18,378 bases of DNA from Bacillaceae bacterium (GTDB lineage: Bacteria > Bacillota > Bacilli > Bacillales_A > Planococcaceae). Below, in pieces: positions 7,732-17,441 of this stretch. Location: the NCBI GenBank assembly GCA_030149685.1, contig JASLGI010000067.1, positions 1-18,378 of the forward strand. The letters are read 5' to 3'. The position numbers and the translations under genes were made by a program. Within the stretch, counting starts at the first letter, position 1. Each line of letters opens with the position of its first letter. The notes beneath the pieces were generated by a model. The model made no database searches, had not been told where the DNA came from, and saw only the letters and a list, made by a program, of their open reading frames with translations.

Positions 7732-7749
7732 AATGAAAGCGTTTGAAAA
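7732..7749. promoter_or_regulatory. Candidate catabolite-responsive element (cre, CcpA site)
   Basis: AATGAAAGCGTTTGAAAA fits the CcpA consensus WWTGAAARCGYTTTCW at 14 of 16 positions, with the central AAAGCGTTT intact and mismatches at the two positions G and A after it. It lies about 140 bases upstream of the -35 of pdhA, a location more often linked to activation than to roadblock. Whether CcpA binds is inference. Confidence 0.45.
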
Positions 7750-7804
7750 TAGATAGAAAGGGAAAAGAAGTATAGAAGGATACAATCAAAGTAAACAGAA
7801 CTGT

Positions 7805-9107
<1,303 letters not shown>

Positions 9108-9108
9108 T

Positions 9109-10086
9109 ATGGCACAGATGACGATGATTCAAGCAATTACAGATGCAATGCGTGTAGAGCTAGAACGCGACGAAAACGTTTTAGTATTTGGAGAAGACGT
9201 AGGTAAAAACGGAGGAGTATTCCGTGCAACAGAAGGTTTACAAGAAACATTTGGGGAAGAACGTGTATTTGACACGCCACTTGCAGAATCAGGAATCGGA
9301 GGACTGGCAATCGGTTTAGCATTAACAGGCTTCCGTCCAGTAATGGAAATTCAATTCTTTGGTTTCTTATATGAAGTAATGGACTCGATCAGCGGACAAA
9401 TGGCCCGTCAATCATTCCGCACAGCTGGTCAAATGAACTCGCCGGTAACGATTCGTTCACCATTCGGTGGAGGAGTTGCGACGCCAGAAATGCACGCAGA
9501 TAGTTTAGAAGGAATCGTTGCGAGTCAGCCAGGGTTGACAGTCGTTATTCCATCGACTCCGTATGATGCGAAAGGGTTACTCATTTCAGCCATTCGTGAT
9601 GAAAACCCAGTCGTTTTCTTAGAGCATATGAAATTGTATCGTTCATTCCGTGAAGAAGTTCCGGAAGGGGAATATACAATTCCACTCGGAAAAGCAGATG
9701 TGAAACGTGAAGGAACAGATATTACATTGATCGCTTACGGAGCAATGGTTCACGAAAGTTTAAAGGCAGCAGAAATGCTCGAAGAAGAAGGGTATTCAGC
9801 AGAAGTGATCGACTTACGTACAGTTCAACCGTTAGATGTCGATACGATTGTTGAATCTGTCCAAAAAACGAACCGTGCAGTCGTTGTACAAGAAGCACAA
9901 AAACAGGCAGGAATTGCAGCGAATGTCGTTGCTGAAATTACGGAACGTGCAATTTTACATTTAGAAGCACCAGTAATGCGTGTAACAGCACCAGATACAA
10001 TTTATCCATTTGCTCAAGGTGAAAACTTATGGTTGCCAGATGCAAACGATATTGTAGAACGTGCAAAAGAAGTATTAACATTTTAA
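9109..10086 (+). CDS. pdhB: Pyruvate dehydrogenase E1 component, beta subunit
   Basis: Second subunit of the alpha2-beta2 E1 heterotetramer; it supplies the residues that activate the thiamine diphosphate aminopyrimidine. The start is ATG 9109 (325 residues, MAQMTMIQA), with AAAGGAG about eleven bases before it inside the end of pdhA. The pyrimidine-binding transketolase domain is at about residues 5-180, with E60 in [11 protein letters not shown] (the expected cofactor-contacting glutamate) and RSPFGGG downstream. The transketolase C-terminal domain is at about 195-320. A single base separates it from pdhA, as expected for co-translated partners. Both ends and length match the family. Confidence 0.97.
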   Translation: MAQMTMIQAITDAMRVELERDENVLVFGEDVGKNGGVFRATEGLQETFGEERVFDTPLAESGIGGLAIGLALTGFRPVMEIQFFGFLYEVMDSISGQMARQSFRTAGQMNSPVTIRSPFGGGVATPEMHADSLEGIVASQPGLTVVIPSTPYDAKGLLISAIRDENPVVFLEHMKLYRSFREEVPEGEYTIPLGKADVKREGTDITLIAYGAMVHESLKAAEMLEEEGYSAEVIDLRTVQPLDVDTIVESVQKTNRAVVVQEAQKQAGIAANVVAEITERAILHLEAPVMRVTAPDTIYPFAQGENLWLPDANDIVERAKEVLTF

Positions 10087-10117
10087 TGTTAAAAAACGAA
10101 TGAAAGGGTGAAGGAAA

Positions 10118-11389
10118 GTGGCTTTTGAATTTAAATTACCAGATATCGGTGAAGGAATTCACGAAGGTGAAATTGTCAAATGGTTTGTAAAAGAAGGCGA
10201 TACGATCGAAGAGGATGATACATTGCTTGAAGTACAAAACGATAAATCCGTCGTTGAGATCCCATCGCCTGTTGATGGAACAGTAGAAGAGATTGTCGTT
10301 AGCGAAGGAACAGTAGCGATTGTCGGAGATGTGTTGATCCGTATCGATGCACCAGGATATGAAGCACCAGAAGAAGAGGAAGAAGAAAAAGAAGAACTAA
10401 AAGAAGAACCGAAACAAGAGCAGGAAAAAGAAGAAAAAAAAGAAGTGCCTTCGAAAGACCCGAAAAGTTTCAAAGGACCGAACCGAGTAATTGCGATGCC
10501 AAGCGTTCGAAAATACGCACGCGACAACGACGTCGACATTACAGAAGTGACGGGAACAGGGAAGAACGGGCGCGTCTTGAAAGACGATATCGACGCATTT
10601 TTATCGGGCGATGTCGTTGAAAAACAAAATGATGAGCAAGCAACGTCGCAAGAGACGCCAACACGTGATATACTAGGAACTGGGGATTTCCCAGAAACTC
10701 GCGAAAAAGTATCAAGTATCCGAAAAGCGATTGCCAATGCGATGGTGAATTCGAAACGTACGATTCCACACGTTACATTACTTGATGAAGTAGATGTAAC
10801 AAAATTAGTTGAACATCGTCGAGCATTTAAGGAAGCTGCGGCTGAACGTGACGTGAAACTTACATATTTACCATATGTAGTAAAAGCTCTCGTTGCAACA
10901 TTACGCAAGTTCCCACAATTGAATACATCACTTGATGATGAAACAGACGAACTTATTCAAAAACATTATTATAATATCGGGATCGCAGCGGATACAGACC
11001 GCGGTTTACTCGTACCAGTGATTAAACATGCAGATCGTCTTTCTGTCTTTGAAACAGCAGGAGTGATCGGAGAGCTTGCAACGAAAGCTCGCGATGGAAA
11101 ATTAATGCCGAATGAAATGAAAGGCGCATCATGTACGATTACAAATATCGGATCAGCAGGTGGCCAATGGTTCACACCGGTTATTAACCATCCAGAAGTA
11201 GCAATTTTAGGAATTGGACGTATCGCGGAGAAACCAGTCGTGAAAAATGGTGAAATTGTACCCGCACCTATGTTAGCATTATCATTAGTATTTGATCACC
11301 GGGTAATCGACGGAGCTACAGGTCAACAGGCGATGAATTACTTAAAAGAGCTCCTCGCAAACCCACAACTATTATTAATGGAGGCGTAA
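10118..11389 (+). CDS. pdhC: Dihydrolipoamide acetyltransferase (E2 of pyruvate dehydrogenase)
   Basis: E2 is the core of the complex; it moves acetyl from lipoyl-lysine to CoA. Translation starts at GTG 10118, with AAGGAA just upstream, as no ATG lies near the conserved [13 protein letters not shown]. Domains: one lipoyl domain (1-80) with lipoyl lysine K43 in NDKS; a linker (81-120); the E1/E3-binding domain (about 124-162, MPSVRKYAR to DIDAFL); a second linker; and the catalytic domain (about 195-423) with H394 and D398 in DHRVIDG. The first linker is odd: residues 82-110 hold 16 Glu and 6 Lys, unlike the usual Ala/Pro-rich linkers. The matching DNA is almost all purine and contains an A8 run (10434-10441). 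423 residues, single lipoyl domain as in other Bacillales. Confidence 0.97.
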   Translation: MAFEFKLPDIGEGIHEGEIVKWFVKEGDTIEEDDTLLEVQNDKSVVEIPSPVDGTVEEIVVSEGTVAIVGDVLIRIDAPGYEAPEEEEEEKEELKEEPKQEQEKEEKKEVPSKDPKSFKGPNRVIAMPSVRKYARDNDVDITEVTGTGKNGRVLKDDIDAFLSGDVVEKQNDEQATSQETPTRDILGTGDFPETREKVSSIRKAIANAMVNSKRTIPHVTLLDEVDVTKLVEHRRAFKEAAAERDVKLTYLPYVVKALVATLRKFPQLNTSLDDETDELIQKHYYNIGIAADTDRGLLVPVIKHADRLSVFETAGVIGELATKARDGKLMPNEMKGASCTITNIGSAGGQWFTPVINHPEVAILGIGRIAEKPVVKNGEIVPAPMLALSLVFDHRVIDGATGQQAMNYLKELLANPQLLLMEA

Positions 11390-11394
11390 AAGAT

Positions 11395-12801
11395 ATGGTA
11401 GTAGGAGATTTTCCAGTAGAAGTAGACACACTTGTAGTAGGTTCAGGTCCAGGAGGGTATGTTGCAGCGATTCGTGCAGCGCAACTCGGACAGAAAGTAA
11501 CGATTGTTGAGAAAGACGAATTAGGAGGAGTATGTTTAAACGTTGGATGTATTCCATCAAAAGCAATGATTTCAGTAGGAGAACGTTACCAAGAAGCAAA
11601 AAATGCTGACGTAATGGGTATTACTGCAGAAAATGTTGCACTCGATTTCTCAAAAGTACAAGAGTACAAAAACTCAGTTGTTAAACGTTTAACAGGTGGT
11701 GTTGAAGGACTCCTTAAAGGGAACAAAGTAGAAATCGTTAAAGGAGAAGCTTACTTCTCAGGCGAAGATACAGTACGTATTATGAATGAAGATTCAGCAC
11801 AAACGTACAAGTTCAAAAATGCAATTATCGCAACAGGATCACGTCCAATTGAAATTCCAGGATTTGCATTTTCAGATCGCGTATTAAGTTCGACGGGAGC
11901 ACTTGCATTAGAAGAGCGCCCAGAGAAACTCGTCGTTATCGGTGGAGGTTATATCGGTGCAGAACTCGGTTCAGCATTTGCAAACCTCGGAACTGAAGTG
12001 ACAATTCTCGAAGGTGGAAAAGACATCTTAGCAGGATTCGAAAAACAAATGACATCTGTCGTTAAAAAATCGATGAAAAAACAAGGTGTTGAAATCGTTA
12101 CTGAAGCTTTAGCACAAGGTGTTGAAGAAACAGATAACGGAGTGAAAGTAACTTACGAAGCAGGCGGAAAAGAAGAAACAGTTGAAGCTGACTACGTACT
12201 CGTTACAGTAGGTCGTCGTCCAAACACAGACGAAATTGGTTTAGAGCAAATCGGTATTAAAATGACAGATCGAGGATTAATTGAAGTAGATAAGCAAGGT
12301 CGTACAAACCTTCCAAATATCTACGCAATCGGTGATATCGTTGAAGGACCACAACTTGCTCATAAAGCTTCATATGAAGCAAAAGTTGCTGCAGAGGCAA
12401 TCGCAGGACAAAAATCAGAAGTAGACTACTTAACAGTACCAGCAGTTTGCTTTACATCACCAGAACTTGCAACAGTCGGTCTTACAGAAGCACAAGCGAA
12501 AGAAGAAGGCTACGACGTTGTTACTGGTAAATTCCCATATGCAGCAAACGGACGTGCAATTGCACTTGATGCAACTGACGGTTTCGTGAAAATTGTTGCA
12601 CGTAAAGAAGACGGCTTAGTACTCGGTGGACAAATCGTTGGAGCAAACGCTTCAGATTTAATCGCAGAGTTCGGTTTAGCTGTTGAAACGGGAGTTACAT
12701 TAGAAGATATCGCAATGACAATCCACGCTCACCCAACACTTGGTGAAATTACGATGGAAGCAGCAGACGTTGCGTTAGGTAAACCAATTCACATTATGTA
12801 A
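11395..12801 (+). CDS. pdhD: Dihydrolipoamide dehydrogenase (E3)
   Basis: E3 reoxidises dihydrolipoamide using FAD and NAD+, closing the pyruvate dehydrogenase cycle; the same E3 often also serves 2-oxoglutarate and branched-chain complexes. The 468-residue protein has the FAD motif GSGPGG (16-21), the redox disulfide C47/C52 in GGVCLNVGC, the NAD-binding GGGYIGAE (183-190), and the active-site base H446 with E451 in HAHPTLGE. The GGAGG ribosome site is ten bases before the ATG, five bases after the pdhC stop. It is the last gene of pdhABCD, followed by a perfect terminator. The N-terminal extension [11 protein letters not shown] is typical of E3 from this group. Confidence 0.97.
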   Translation: MVVGDFPVEVDTLVVGSGPGGYVAAIRAAQLGQKVTIVEKDELGGVCLNVGCIPSKAMISVGERYQEAKNADVMGITAENVALDFSKVQEYKNSVVKRLTGGVEGLLKGNKVEIVKGEAYFSGEDTVRIMNEDSAQTYKFKNAIIATGSRPIEIPGFAFSDRVLSSTGALALEERPEKLVVIGGGYIGAELGSAFANLGTEVTILEGGKDILAGFEKQMTSVVKKSMKKQGVEIVTEALAQGVEETDNGVKVTYEAGGKEETVEADYVLVTVGRRPNTDEIGLEQIGIKMTDRGLIEVDKQGRTNLPNIYAIGDIVEGPQLAHKASYEAKVAAEAIAGQKSEVDYLTVPAVCFTSPELATVGLTEAQAKEEGYDVVTGKFPYAANGRAIALDATDGFVKIVARKEDGLVLGGQIVGANASDLIAEFGLAVETGVTLEDIAMTIHAHPTLGEITMEAADVALGKPIHIM

Positions 12802-12817
12802 TATGTTCATGTATATA
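12788..12817 (+). promoter_or_regulatory. Weak candidate promoter for the nitronate monooxygenase gene, inside the pdhD end
   Basis: TTCACA (12788-12793) and TATATA (12812-12817), 18-base spacing. Transcription would start near 12824, inside the first arm of the pdhD terminator, so the new transcript could not form that hairpin. No better promoter is visible before the next gene; readthrough is the alternative. Confidence 0.25.
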
Positions 12818-12855
12818 AAAAATACCGCCTATGTTCGAGATAGGCGGTATTTTTT
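12817..12855 (+). terminator. Rho-independent terminator of the pdh operon
   Basis: A perfect 16-bp inverted repeat (12817-12832 with 12840-12855) with a 7-base loop and a six-T end, 15 bases after the pdhD stop. Confidence 0.93.
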
Positions 12856-12884
12856 CATCACTATTATTAAAGGAGGCGTTACGT

Positions 12885-13844
12885 ATGAACTTTCATACGA
12901 GAGTAACAGAAATATTCGGAATTGAATATCCTATTGTCCAAGGTGGACTCGCCCACTTAGCATATGCTGATTTAGCGAGTGCAGTTTCAAATGCTGGAGG
13001 ACTCGGTCAAATTACGGCGATGAGTTTAGAGTCTCCGGAAGCATTAAAAGAAGAAATCCGCAAAACACGCGAAAAAACAGATCGTCCATTTGGCGTAAAC
13101 TTTGCCATAGGTAGTCATGGACGTCCCTATGAACATATGTTAGACGCAGCTCTTGAAGAAGGTGTGAAGATTATATCTGTAACTGGTGGCAATCCCGTGC
13201 CATTTTTTGAACGACTTCAAGGCAAAGATGTGAAAACTTTAGTGCTCGTTTCTGAAGCTCGTCATGCACAAAAAGCAGAAAGTCTTGGAGCGGATGCTGT
13301 AATGGTTGTCGGTCACGAAGGGGGAGGACATTTAGGGCGAAAAGATGTCGGTACATTCGTTTTAATCCCTCAAGTTGTTGACGCTGTCGATATTCCTGTA
13401 ATTGCATCAGGAGGAATTGGAGATGGACGAGGCTGGATGGCTGCTCATGCATTAGGTGCTGAAGGGATTGAAATGGGTACACGTTTTATTGCAACGAAAG
13501 AATGTGTTGCGGCTAGTGAAGCGTATATCAATAAAATTTTAGCGAGTGAATCTGCTGATACAGTCGTTGTCAAACGTTCAATTGGAGCACCAGCGCGCGC
13601 ATTACGTAGTGAATGGACAGAAAAAATTTTAGAAATCGAAGAAAAAGATCCAACATATGAAGCGTTAAAAGATTATATTAGTGGACAAGCAAACCAACGT
13701 TTTATCCATGATGGAAAAGAAGAAGAAGGATATGGTTGGGCAGGACAAGTTGTTGGATTGATTCATGATGTACCAACAGTTGAAGAGCTTTTCACTCGTA
13801 TGCGAAAAGAAGCATTAGCAATTCGAGAGCAATGGTCAAAATAA
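12885..13844 (+). CDS. Nitronate monooxygenase-family flavoprotein (NMO / YrpB type)
   Basis: An FMN-dependent TIM-barrel oxidoreductase of the nitronate monooxygenase/2-nitropropane dioxygenase family, also related to enoyl-ACP reductase FabK. The start is ATG 12885 (319 residues, MNFHTRVTE): AAAGGAGG lies eight bases upstream. The upstream ATG at 12831 lies in the terminator loop and is rejected. N-terminal YPIVQGG (15-21) contacts FMN; GHEGGGHLG (143-151) is the family signature with the catalytic-type histidine; ASGGIGDG (174-181) and the MGTRF motif (197-201) bind the FMN phosphate. True substrate cannot be told from sequence; propionate 3-nitronate detoxification is the best-known role. 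It is 29 bases after the pdh terminator and 12 bases before the UPF0223 gene, with which it is probably co-transcribed. Confidence 0.88.
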   Translation: MNFHTRVTEIFGIEYPIVQGGLAHLAYADLASAVSNAGGLGQITAMSLESPEALKEEIRKTREKTDRPFGVNFAIGSHGRPYEHMLDAALEEGVKIISVTGGNPVPFFERLQGKDVKTLVLVSEARHAQKAESLGADAVMVVGHEGGGHLGRKDVGTFVLIPQVVDAVDIPVIASGGIGDGRGWMAAHALGAEGIEMGTRFIATKECVAASEAYINKILASESADTVVVKRSIGAPARALRSEWTEKILEIEEKDPTYEALKDYISGQANQRFIHDGKEEEGYGWAGQVVGLIHDVPTVEELFTRMRKEALAIREQWSK

Positions 13845-13856
13845 TGGAGGAAAAGA

Positions 13857-14138
13857 ATGAAACAGTATAATTACCCAATCGATGCAGATTGGTCGATGGA
13901 AGAAATTATTGAAGTGACAAATTTCTTCAATAAAATTGAAGATGCTTATGAAGCAGAAGTTGCGGCAGAAGATGTAATAGCTGCTTATCGTGCGTTTAAA
14001 CGAATAGTGCCATCAAAAGCGGAAGAGAAAACGTTGTTCCGTGAATTTGCAGCAAGTAGTAGTTATGAAAGCTACCCTGTCGTTAAGCGTGCAAAAGAAG
14101 GTCAATCTCCTATTACTATGAAAGAGGGGCGCCGTTAA
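13857..14138 (+). CDS. yktA: UPF0223 family protein (YktA-like)
   Basis: A small soluble protein of unknown function found next to pdh in Bacillales. The 93-residue sequence begins MKQYNYPIDADWS, followed by EEIIEVTNFFNKIEDAYE and a RIVPSKAEEKTLFREF segment, the features I know of the UPF0223 family (B. subtilis YktA). It is mainly helical and acidic, with no membrane segment or signal. GGAGG is six bases before the ATG, in the 12-base gap after the nitronate monooxygenase gene, so the two are likely one operon. The stop codon lies in the loop of a terminator hairpin. No biochemical role can be assigned. Confidence 0.88.
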   Translation: MKQYNYPIDADWSMEEIIEVTNFFNKIEDAYEAEVAAEDVIAAYRAFKRIVPSKAEEKTLFREFAASSSYESYPVVKRAKEGQSPITMKEGRR

Positions 14139-14158
14139 TGGTGCTTCCTCTTTCTTTT
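14120..14158 (+). terminator. Terminator overlapping the UPF0223 stop codon
   Basis: Arms 14120-14133 and 14140-14154 pair with G-U pairs and one bulged T; the loop contains the stop codon TAA. A T-rich tail (CTTTTTC) follows. Termination would therefore occur just past the last codon. Confidence 0.65.
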
Positions 14159-14211
14159 TCTGGCGTTTTTCAGAAGTGAGTAATTTGTATGTATCCAAAT
14201 ATCGTCCATGA

Positions 14212-14245
14212 AAAAACTAGAAAGCATTCGCGCTTTCTAGTTTTT
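14212..14245. terminator. Bidirectional terminator between UPF0223 and suhB genes
   Basis: A perfect 14-bp inverted repeat (14212-14225 with 14232-14245), 6-base loop, A-run and T-run at the ends. The right arm overlaps the last codons and stop (TAG, 14237-14239) of suhB. Confidence 0.88.
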
Positions 14246-15031
14246 GCATTGTAAGTGTTCTTGAATAATCGTTTGATGAATGTGTCGATTCGCGACGATA
14301 AATGTTTCTGTACCGAGTAAAGAGAGCGATTCGCCTTTCATTGTTGTTGCAATAGCGCCTACTTCACGTGCGATGATCATTCCACCAGCGATGTCCCAAG
14401 GTGCAAGTCGCATCGATAAATAAGCGTCAATTCGCCCAGAAGCAACGTAAGCGAGTTCGAGTGCTGCAGAACCATAAGAACGAGTTCCTCGCACTCGGCG
14501 GATCAGTTCAATGATCGGTTCATGCTCAACGTATGGATTCGGAGCGACCCAACGAGCATTCATTCCGACAATTGCTTCGTCTAACGAAGTCGGTTCTAAG
14601 AGAGGGAGTCTTTCATCGTTAAAATAAGCTCCTTCATCTTTCATAGCATAATAAAAATCATCTCGCATGACATCGTAAATGTATCCGAGCATACCGATAC
14701 CATTTATATAAACACCGACAGAAATGGCAAAGTTTCTTCGTTGATGAACGAAATTCATTGTGCCATCGATTGGATCGATAAACCAAACGATGCCATCGAG
14801 TGAAGTTACTTCGTCACCGAATCCTTCTTCGCCAACGATTCGATGATCAGGAAAATCCGCTCGAATTCTTTCAATGAAAAACTGTTCAATTTCTTTATCG
14901 ATATTTGTGACTAAATCGTCCGCATCCGATTTTGTATCGACATCAATCGTTGAATAAAACGAGACACGAATTCGGTGTCCCGCTTCTTTAATTAATGATT
15001 TTGCATATTTATCTAAACTACCCCAGTTCAT
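14237..15031 (-). CDS. suhB: Inositol monophosphatase-family phosphatase (SuhB/YktC)
   Basis: A Mg2+-dependent sugar or inositol monophosphate phosphatase. The 264-residue protein shows the metal-binding set: E68-E69 in GEEGFG, D86 and D89 with the motif WFIDPIDGTMNF (83-94), and D213 in APWDIAGG. All needed ligands are present. The family (B. subtilis YktC) acts on inositol-1-phosphate and, in some members, on NADP or fructose-1,6-bisphosphate, so the substrate is open. The ATG at 15031 has AAAGGA about ten bases upstream. It follows the 67-residue ORF by 24 bases on the same strand, probably the same transcript, and ends inside a bidirectional terminator. The location near pdh and yktB is conserved with B. 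subtilis as I recall it. Confidence 0.92.
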   Translation of the reverse strand: MNWGSLDKYAKSLIKEAGHRIRVSFYSTIDVDTKSDADDLVTNIDKEIEQFFIERIRADFPDHRIVGEEGFGDEVTSLDGIVWFIDPIDGTMNFVHQRRNFAISVGVYINGIGMLGYIYDVMRDDFYYAMKDEGAYFNDERLPLLEPTSLDEAIVGMNARWVAPNPYVEHEPIIELIRRVRGTRSYGSAALELAYVASGRIDAYLSMRLAPWDIAGGMIIAREVGAIATTMKGESLSLLGTETFIVANRHIHQTIIQEHLQCKN

Positions 15032-15055
15032 GACGACACCATCCTTTAAAGGCCA

Positions 15056-15259
15056 TTATATCATAGAATAGTGTGAAGTCGTGCTAAACGATTGCCCTTG
15101 ACGTTCTAATACGTAGCACATTTTTTGGAGACGGATTTTGCTCTGTTCAATTTGTATTTCTTCCTCGTTTTGTAATGCGTCAAAGAGATAGAGAAGCTCC
15201 CGGTCAATAGCTTCAATAAAAAATTGTGTAGATGAAAAATGTTGATCGACTGTTTGCAT
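15056..15259 (-). CDS. Small conserved-position hypothetical protein (67 aa)
   Basis: I do not recognise this protein. It is 67 residues, starting MQTVDQHF, with a charged, glutamate- and glutamine-rich helical middle (about residues 15-55) and a Ser/Thr-rich tail STTSHYSMI. There is no membrane segment, and one cysteine (C48). AGGGA lies five bases before the ATG at 15259, an acceptable ribosome site. It sits 24 bases upstream of suhB and divergent from yktB; in B. subtilis a similarly small gene, ykzI, is at this same position, but I cannot confirm homology. Gene-like context and spacing support it being real; function unknown. Confidence 0.6.
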   Translation of the reverse strand: MQTVDQHFSSTQFFIEAIDRELLYLFDALQNEEEIQIEQSKIRLQKMCYVLERQGQSFSTTSHYSMI

Positions 15260-15289
15260 AATAATCCCTACTTTCTATTGTTCAATTAG

Positions 15290-15318
15290 TTCTATTATTC
15301 CCGGAGATTTGATAGACT
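15290..15318 (+). promoter_or_regulatory. Weak extended -10 promoter candidate for yktB
   Basis: TGATAGACT (15310-15318) gives an extended -10, with a poor -35 (TCTATT, 15290-15295) at 17 bases. The predicted start near 15325 leaves about 19 bases before the ATG. The divergent minus-strand promoter for the 67-aa ORF must also lie in this 84-base gap, but I see no clear pair. Confidence 0.3.
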
Positions 15319-15343
15319 AAACGAGAAAAGAAAGGTGAATGAG

Positions 15344-15958
15344 ATGACATATTGGACAGAAGAAGATTTTCACGTATTTGAAGTAGAAGGATTACAACCT
15401 CGAATGAATGCTTTACAGACGATTGTACAACCAAAATTTCGGGCACTAGGAGAACATTTTTCTTTATATTTTTCATCACTCGGTAGAGGAGAGTTTTTCC
15501 CGCACGTTGCAAAGCATGCTCGTCGCACAGTTAATCCTCCGAATGATAGTTGGGTTGCTTTTGCCCCATCGAAAAGAGGATATAAGGCATTGCCTCATTT
15601 TCAGATAGGTTTATGGGATGATCGCCTATTTTTAACGCTTTGTGTCATTTATGAAAACGATGATAAAAAAGGAATTGCTGAACGATTAGCGCAAGCTCAA
15701 GTACTTCAACAATTACCTGGAGAGTTTGTTTTATACGGAGATCATACGAAAAAAGAAGCTTCAACGATTGAAGAATTAGGAAATAAAGGGATTGAGCACT
15801 TACTGACTCGTTTACAAGACGTGAAGAGTGCAGAGCTCGTCGTCGGCTGTATGTTAACGAAAGAACAAGCGGTTCAATACGATGAGCAAAGCTTTATTGC
15901 AATGGCTGAAGAAACTTTTCATTTACTATGGCCTGTTTATGAAGAAATGACTCGTTAA
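15344..15958 (+). CDS. yktB: UPF0637 / DUF1054 family protein (YktB-like)
   Basis: A cytoplasmic protein of unknown function conserved in Bacillales near pdh. I start it at ATG 15344 (204 residues, MTYWTEEDF) because AAAGGTG is six bases upstream; a GTG at 15335 would lie inside that site. Features that mark the family are EVEGLQPRMNALQ near the N-terminus, a WVAFAPSKRGYKALPHFQIGLWDD segment split by short turns (roughly 65-90), and a C-terminal EETFHLLWPVYEEM. There is no signal peptide or membrane helix. Length is close to the family's usual 205-212. It is monocistronic and divergent from the suhB pair. No role can be assigned. Confidence 0.88.
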   Translation: MTYWTEEDFHVFEVEGLQPRMNALQTIVQPKFRALGEHFSLYFSSLGRGEFFPHVAKHARRTVNPPNDSWVAFAPSKRGYKALPHFQIGLWDDRLFLTLCVIYENDDKKGIAERLAQAQVLQQLPGEFVLYGDHTKKEASTIEELGNKGIEHLLTRLQDVKSAELVVGCMLTKEQAVQYDEQSFIAMAEETFHLLWPVYEEMTR

Positions 15959-16061
15959 AAAGAAGCGAAAATAAAACGTAGCAAAACCGAGTAACCATTT
16001 ATTTTCAAAAAAATAGATACTAGTTTTTATCTTTGTGTACAATTCCTTTAGATTTGTATGT

Positions 16062-16093
16062 AAGACGTGACACTTACTAGTCACTTTTGAAAG
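16062..16093 (+). terminator. Possible weak terminator downstream of yktB
   Basis: GTGAC and GTCAC form a short 5-bp stem around an 8-base loop, followed by TTTT, about 110 bases after the yktB stop. It is weak. The rest of the 213-base gap (15959-16171) shows only AT-rich sequence, a short AGATA...TATCT repeat and the strong minus-strand terminator. Confidence 0.25.
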
Positions 16094-16107
16094 GTTGTTA
16101 TGCTATT

Positions 16108-16147
16108 AAAAAAAGACACTTGAATGTTCAATCATTCAAGTGTCTTT
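16108..16147 (-). terminator. Rho-independent terminator of the U32 gene pair
   Basis: A perfect 15-bp inverted repeat (16112-16126 with 16133-16147), 6-base loop. Read on the minus strand it ends in seven T. It lies 24 bases beyond the stop of the downstream U32 gene. Confidence 0.92.
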
Positions 16148-16171
16148 CGTTGTTTTGAGTTTCTTAAAATA

Positions 16172-17419
16172 TTATCGTTTTTTACGAATCATGTCGTATT
16201 TTTTCACTGGTGTTTCAACTTTCATTTTTAAAATCATCATTGCATGTTTTGCTCGGTCGATCGGTTCGCCATCTTCATCCCACATTTCAGTCACTGTTTC
16301 GTACGCATGTGAGAAGCCTGGCCCGTAAAACTCGATTTCGTCGCCGACACCGAAGTTATTACGTTGACGAATAGTTGCGATGCTCGTTTCAGGATCGTAG
16401 TCAAGCACTTCTCCTACGAATTGATAACGAGGGATTTTACGAGGTTTTCCGAAAAGTTGCTCGTTTTCTGTCGGTGTTCCCCAGTAGAATCCACTTGCGA
16501 GTTCACGTTGGGCAACTTTCCATAATTCATCTTCCCATTCTTCGTTGAAGACGTAGTTATCAGGGTCTGCACAATATGCATCTACTGCTGCACGGTACAC
16601 GTTCGATACAGTAGATACGTAGTGAATCGATTTCATACGACCTTCGATTTTTAAGCTATGAACGCCTGCCTCTACAAGTTCCGGAATGTGGCGGATCATC
16701 GCCATATCGACAGAACTCATAGAGAATGCTTCAAGCTCTTCTTCTGACATACCTGCTAAATGTGAGTTTTTCTCGCCTGGTTCAGGCATTTCAAAAATAT
16801 CGTATTTCCAACGGCATGATTGTGAACATCCGCCGCGGTTTGCGTCACGGTCTGACATGTAGTTTGAAAGTACGCATCGACCAGAATATGAAATACACAT
16901 CGCGCCGTGGATGAATACTTCGATTTCAACATCTGTATTTTTACGCATTTCTAAAATCTCGTCCATACCTACTTCACGTGCGAGTACGATACGTTCTAAA
17001 CCTTCGTCTTGCCAGAAGTTTAACGTTTCATAGTTCGTTGCTGAAGCTTGTGTTGATAAGTGGATCGGCAAGCCTGGTGCGCTCATCGCACAAATTTCGA
17101 TCAATGCTGGGTCAGATACGATGACCGCATCAATTCCGATCTCATGTAATGTTTTGAAGAAATGATCGGCACCTTCTGTATCACCTTCGTGTGCCACCAT
17201 GTTTGCTGTCACATATACTTTTGCATCGCGTGCGTGTGCAAATTCTACACCTTCACGCATTTCATCAAAGCTGAAGTTACCTGCGCGGCTACGTAATCCG
17301 TATGCATCTCCGCCAATAAATACAGCATCTGCTCCGTAAAGAATTGCCATTTTTAATTTTTCAAGCGTACCTGCGGGTGCAAGTACTTCAGGTTTTTGAG
17401 TAATGACTCGTTTTGTCAT
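16172..17419 (-). CDS. trhP2: Peptidase U32-family tRNA hydroxylation protein (YrrO / TrhP2-like)
   Basis: U32 proteins of this group, despite the name, are implicated in hydroxylating the tRNA wobble uridine (5-hydroxyuridine), with prephenate needed in vivo, and are not shown to be proteases here. I start at ATG 17419 (415 residues, MTKRVITQKPEVL), since AAAGGAG is eight bases upstream; a longer frame from TTG 17437 would include that site. The U32 signature is E167-V-F-I-H-G-A-M-C175, then G180-R-C182 and S185. Two more cysteines, C198 and C202 (GGCSQSC), complete a four-Cys group thought to bind an iron-sulfur cluster. The C-terminal U32 domain (about 315-415) follows. It is 22 bases downstream of its paralogue. 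Confidence 0.85.
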   Translation of the reverse strand: MTKRVITQKPEVLAPAGTLEKLKMAILYGADAVFIGGDAYGLRSRAGNFSFDEMREGVEFAHARDAKVYVTANMVAHEGDTEGADHFFKTLHEIGIDAVIVSDPALIEICAMSAPGLPIHLSTQASATNYETLNFWQDEGLERIVLAREVGMDEILEMRKNTDVEIEVFIHGAMCISYSGRCVLSNYMSDRDANRGGCSQSCRWKYDIFEMPEPGEKNSHLAGMSEEELEAFSMSSVDMAMIRHIPELVEAGVHSLKIEGRMKSIHYVSTVSNVYRAAVDAYCADPDNYVFNEEWEDELWKVAQRELASGFYWGTPTENEQLFGKPRKIPRYQFVGEVLDYDPETSIATIRQRNNFGVGDEIEFYGPGFSHAYETVTEMWDEDGEPIDRAKHAMMILKMKVETPVKKYDMIRKKR

Positions 17420-17441
17420 AATTAAAACTCCTTTCAAATAA

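Noticed and set aside
10159..10908. 249-codon open frame on the minus strand within pdhC, Ser-rich
   Set aside because: It is antisense to a perfect pdhC and its Ser/Phe richness is the mirror of Glu/Lys codons; no ribosome site or family resemblance.
12831..12884. Upstream ATG extending the nitronate monooxygenase by 18 residues
   Set aside because: It lies in the loop of the pdhD terminator and has no ribosome site; the ATG at 12885 has AAAGGAGG and starts where the family does.
15959..16107. Possible small RNA or tRNA in the gap after yktB
   Set aside because: No cloverleaf or T-arm sequence; only short weak repeats and AT-rich sequence.
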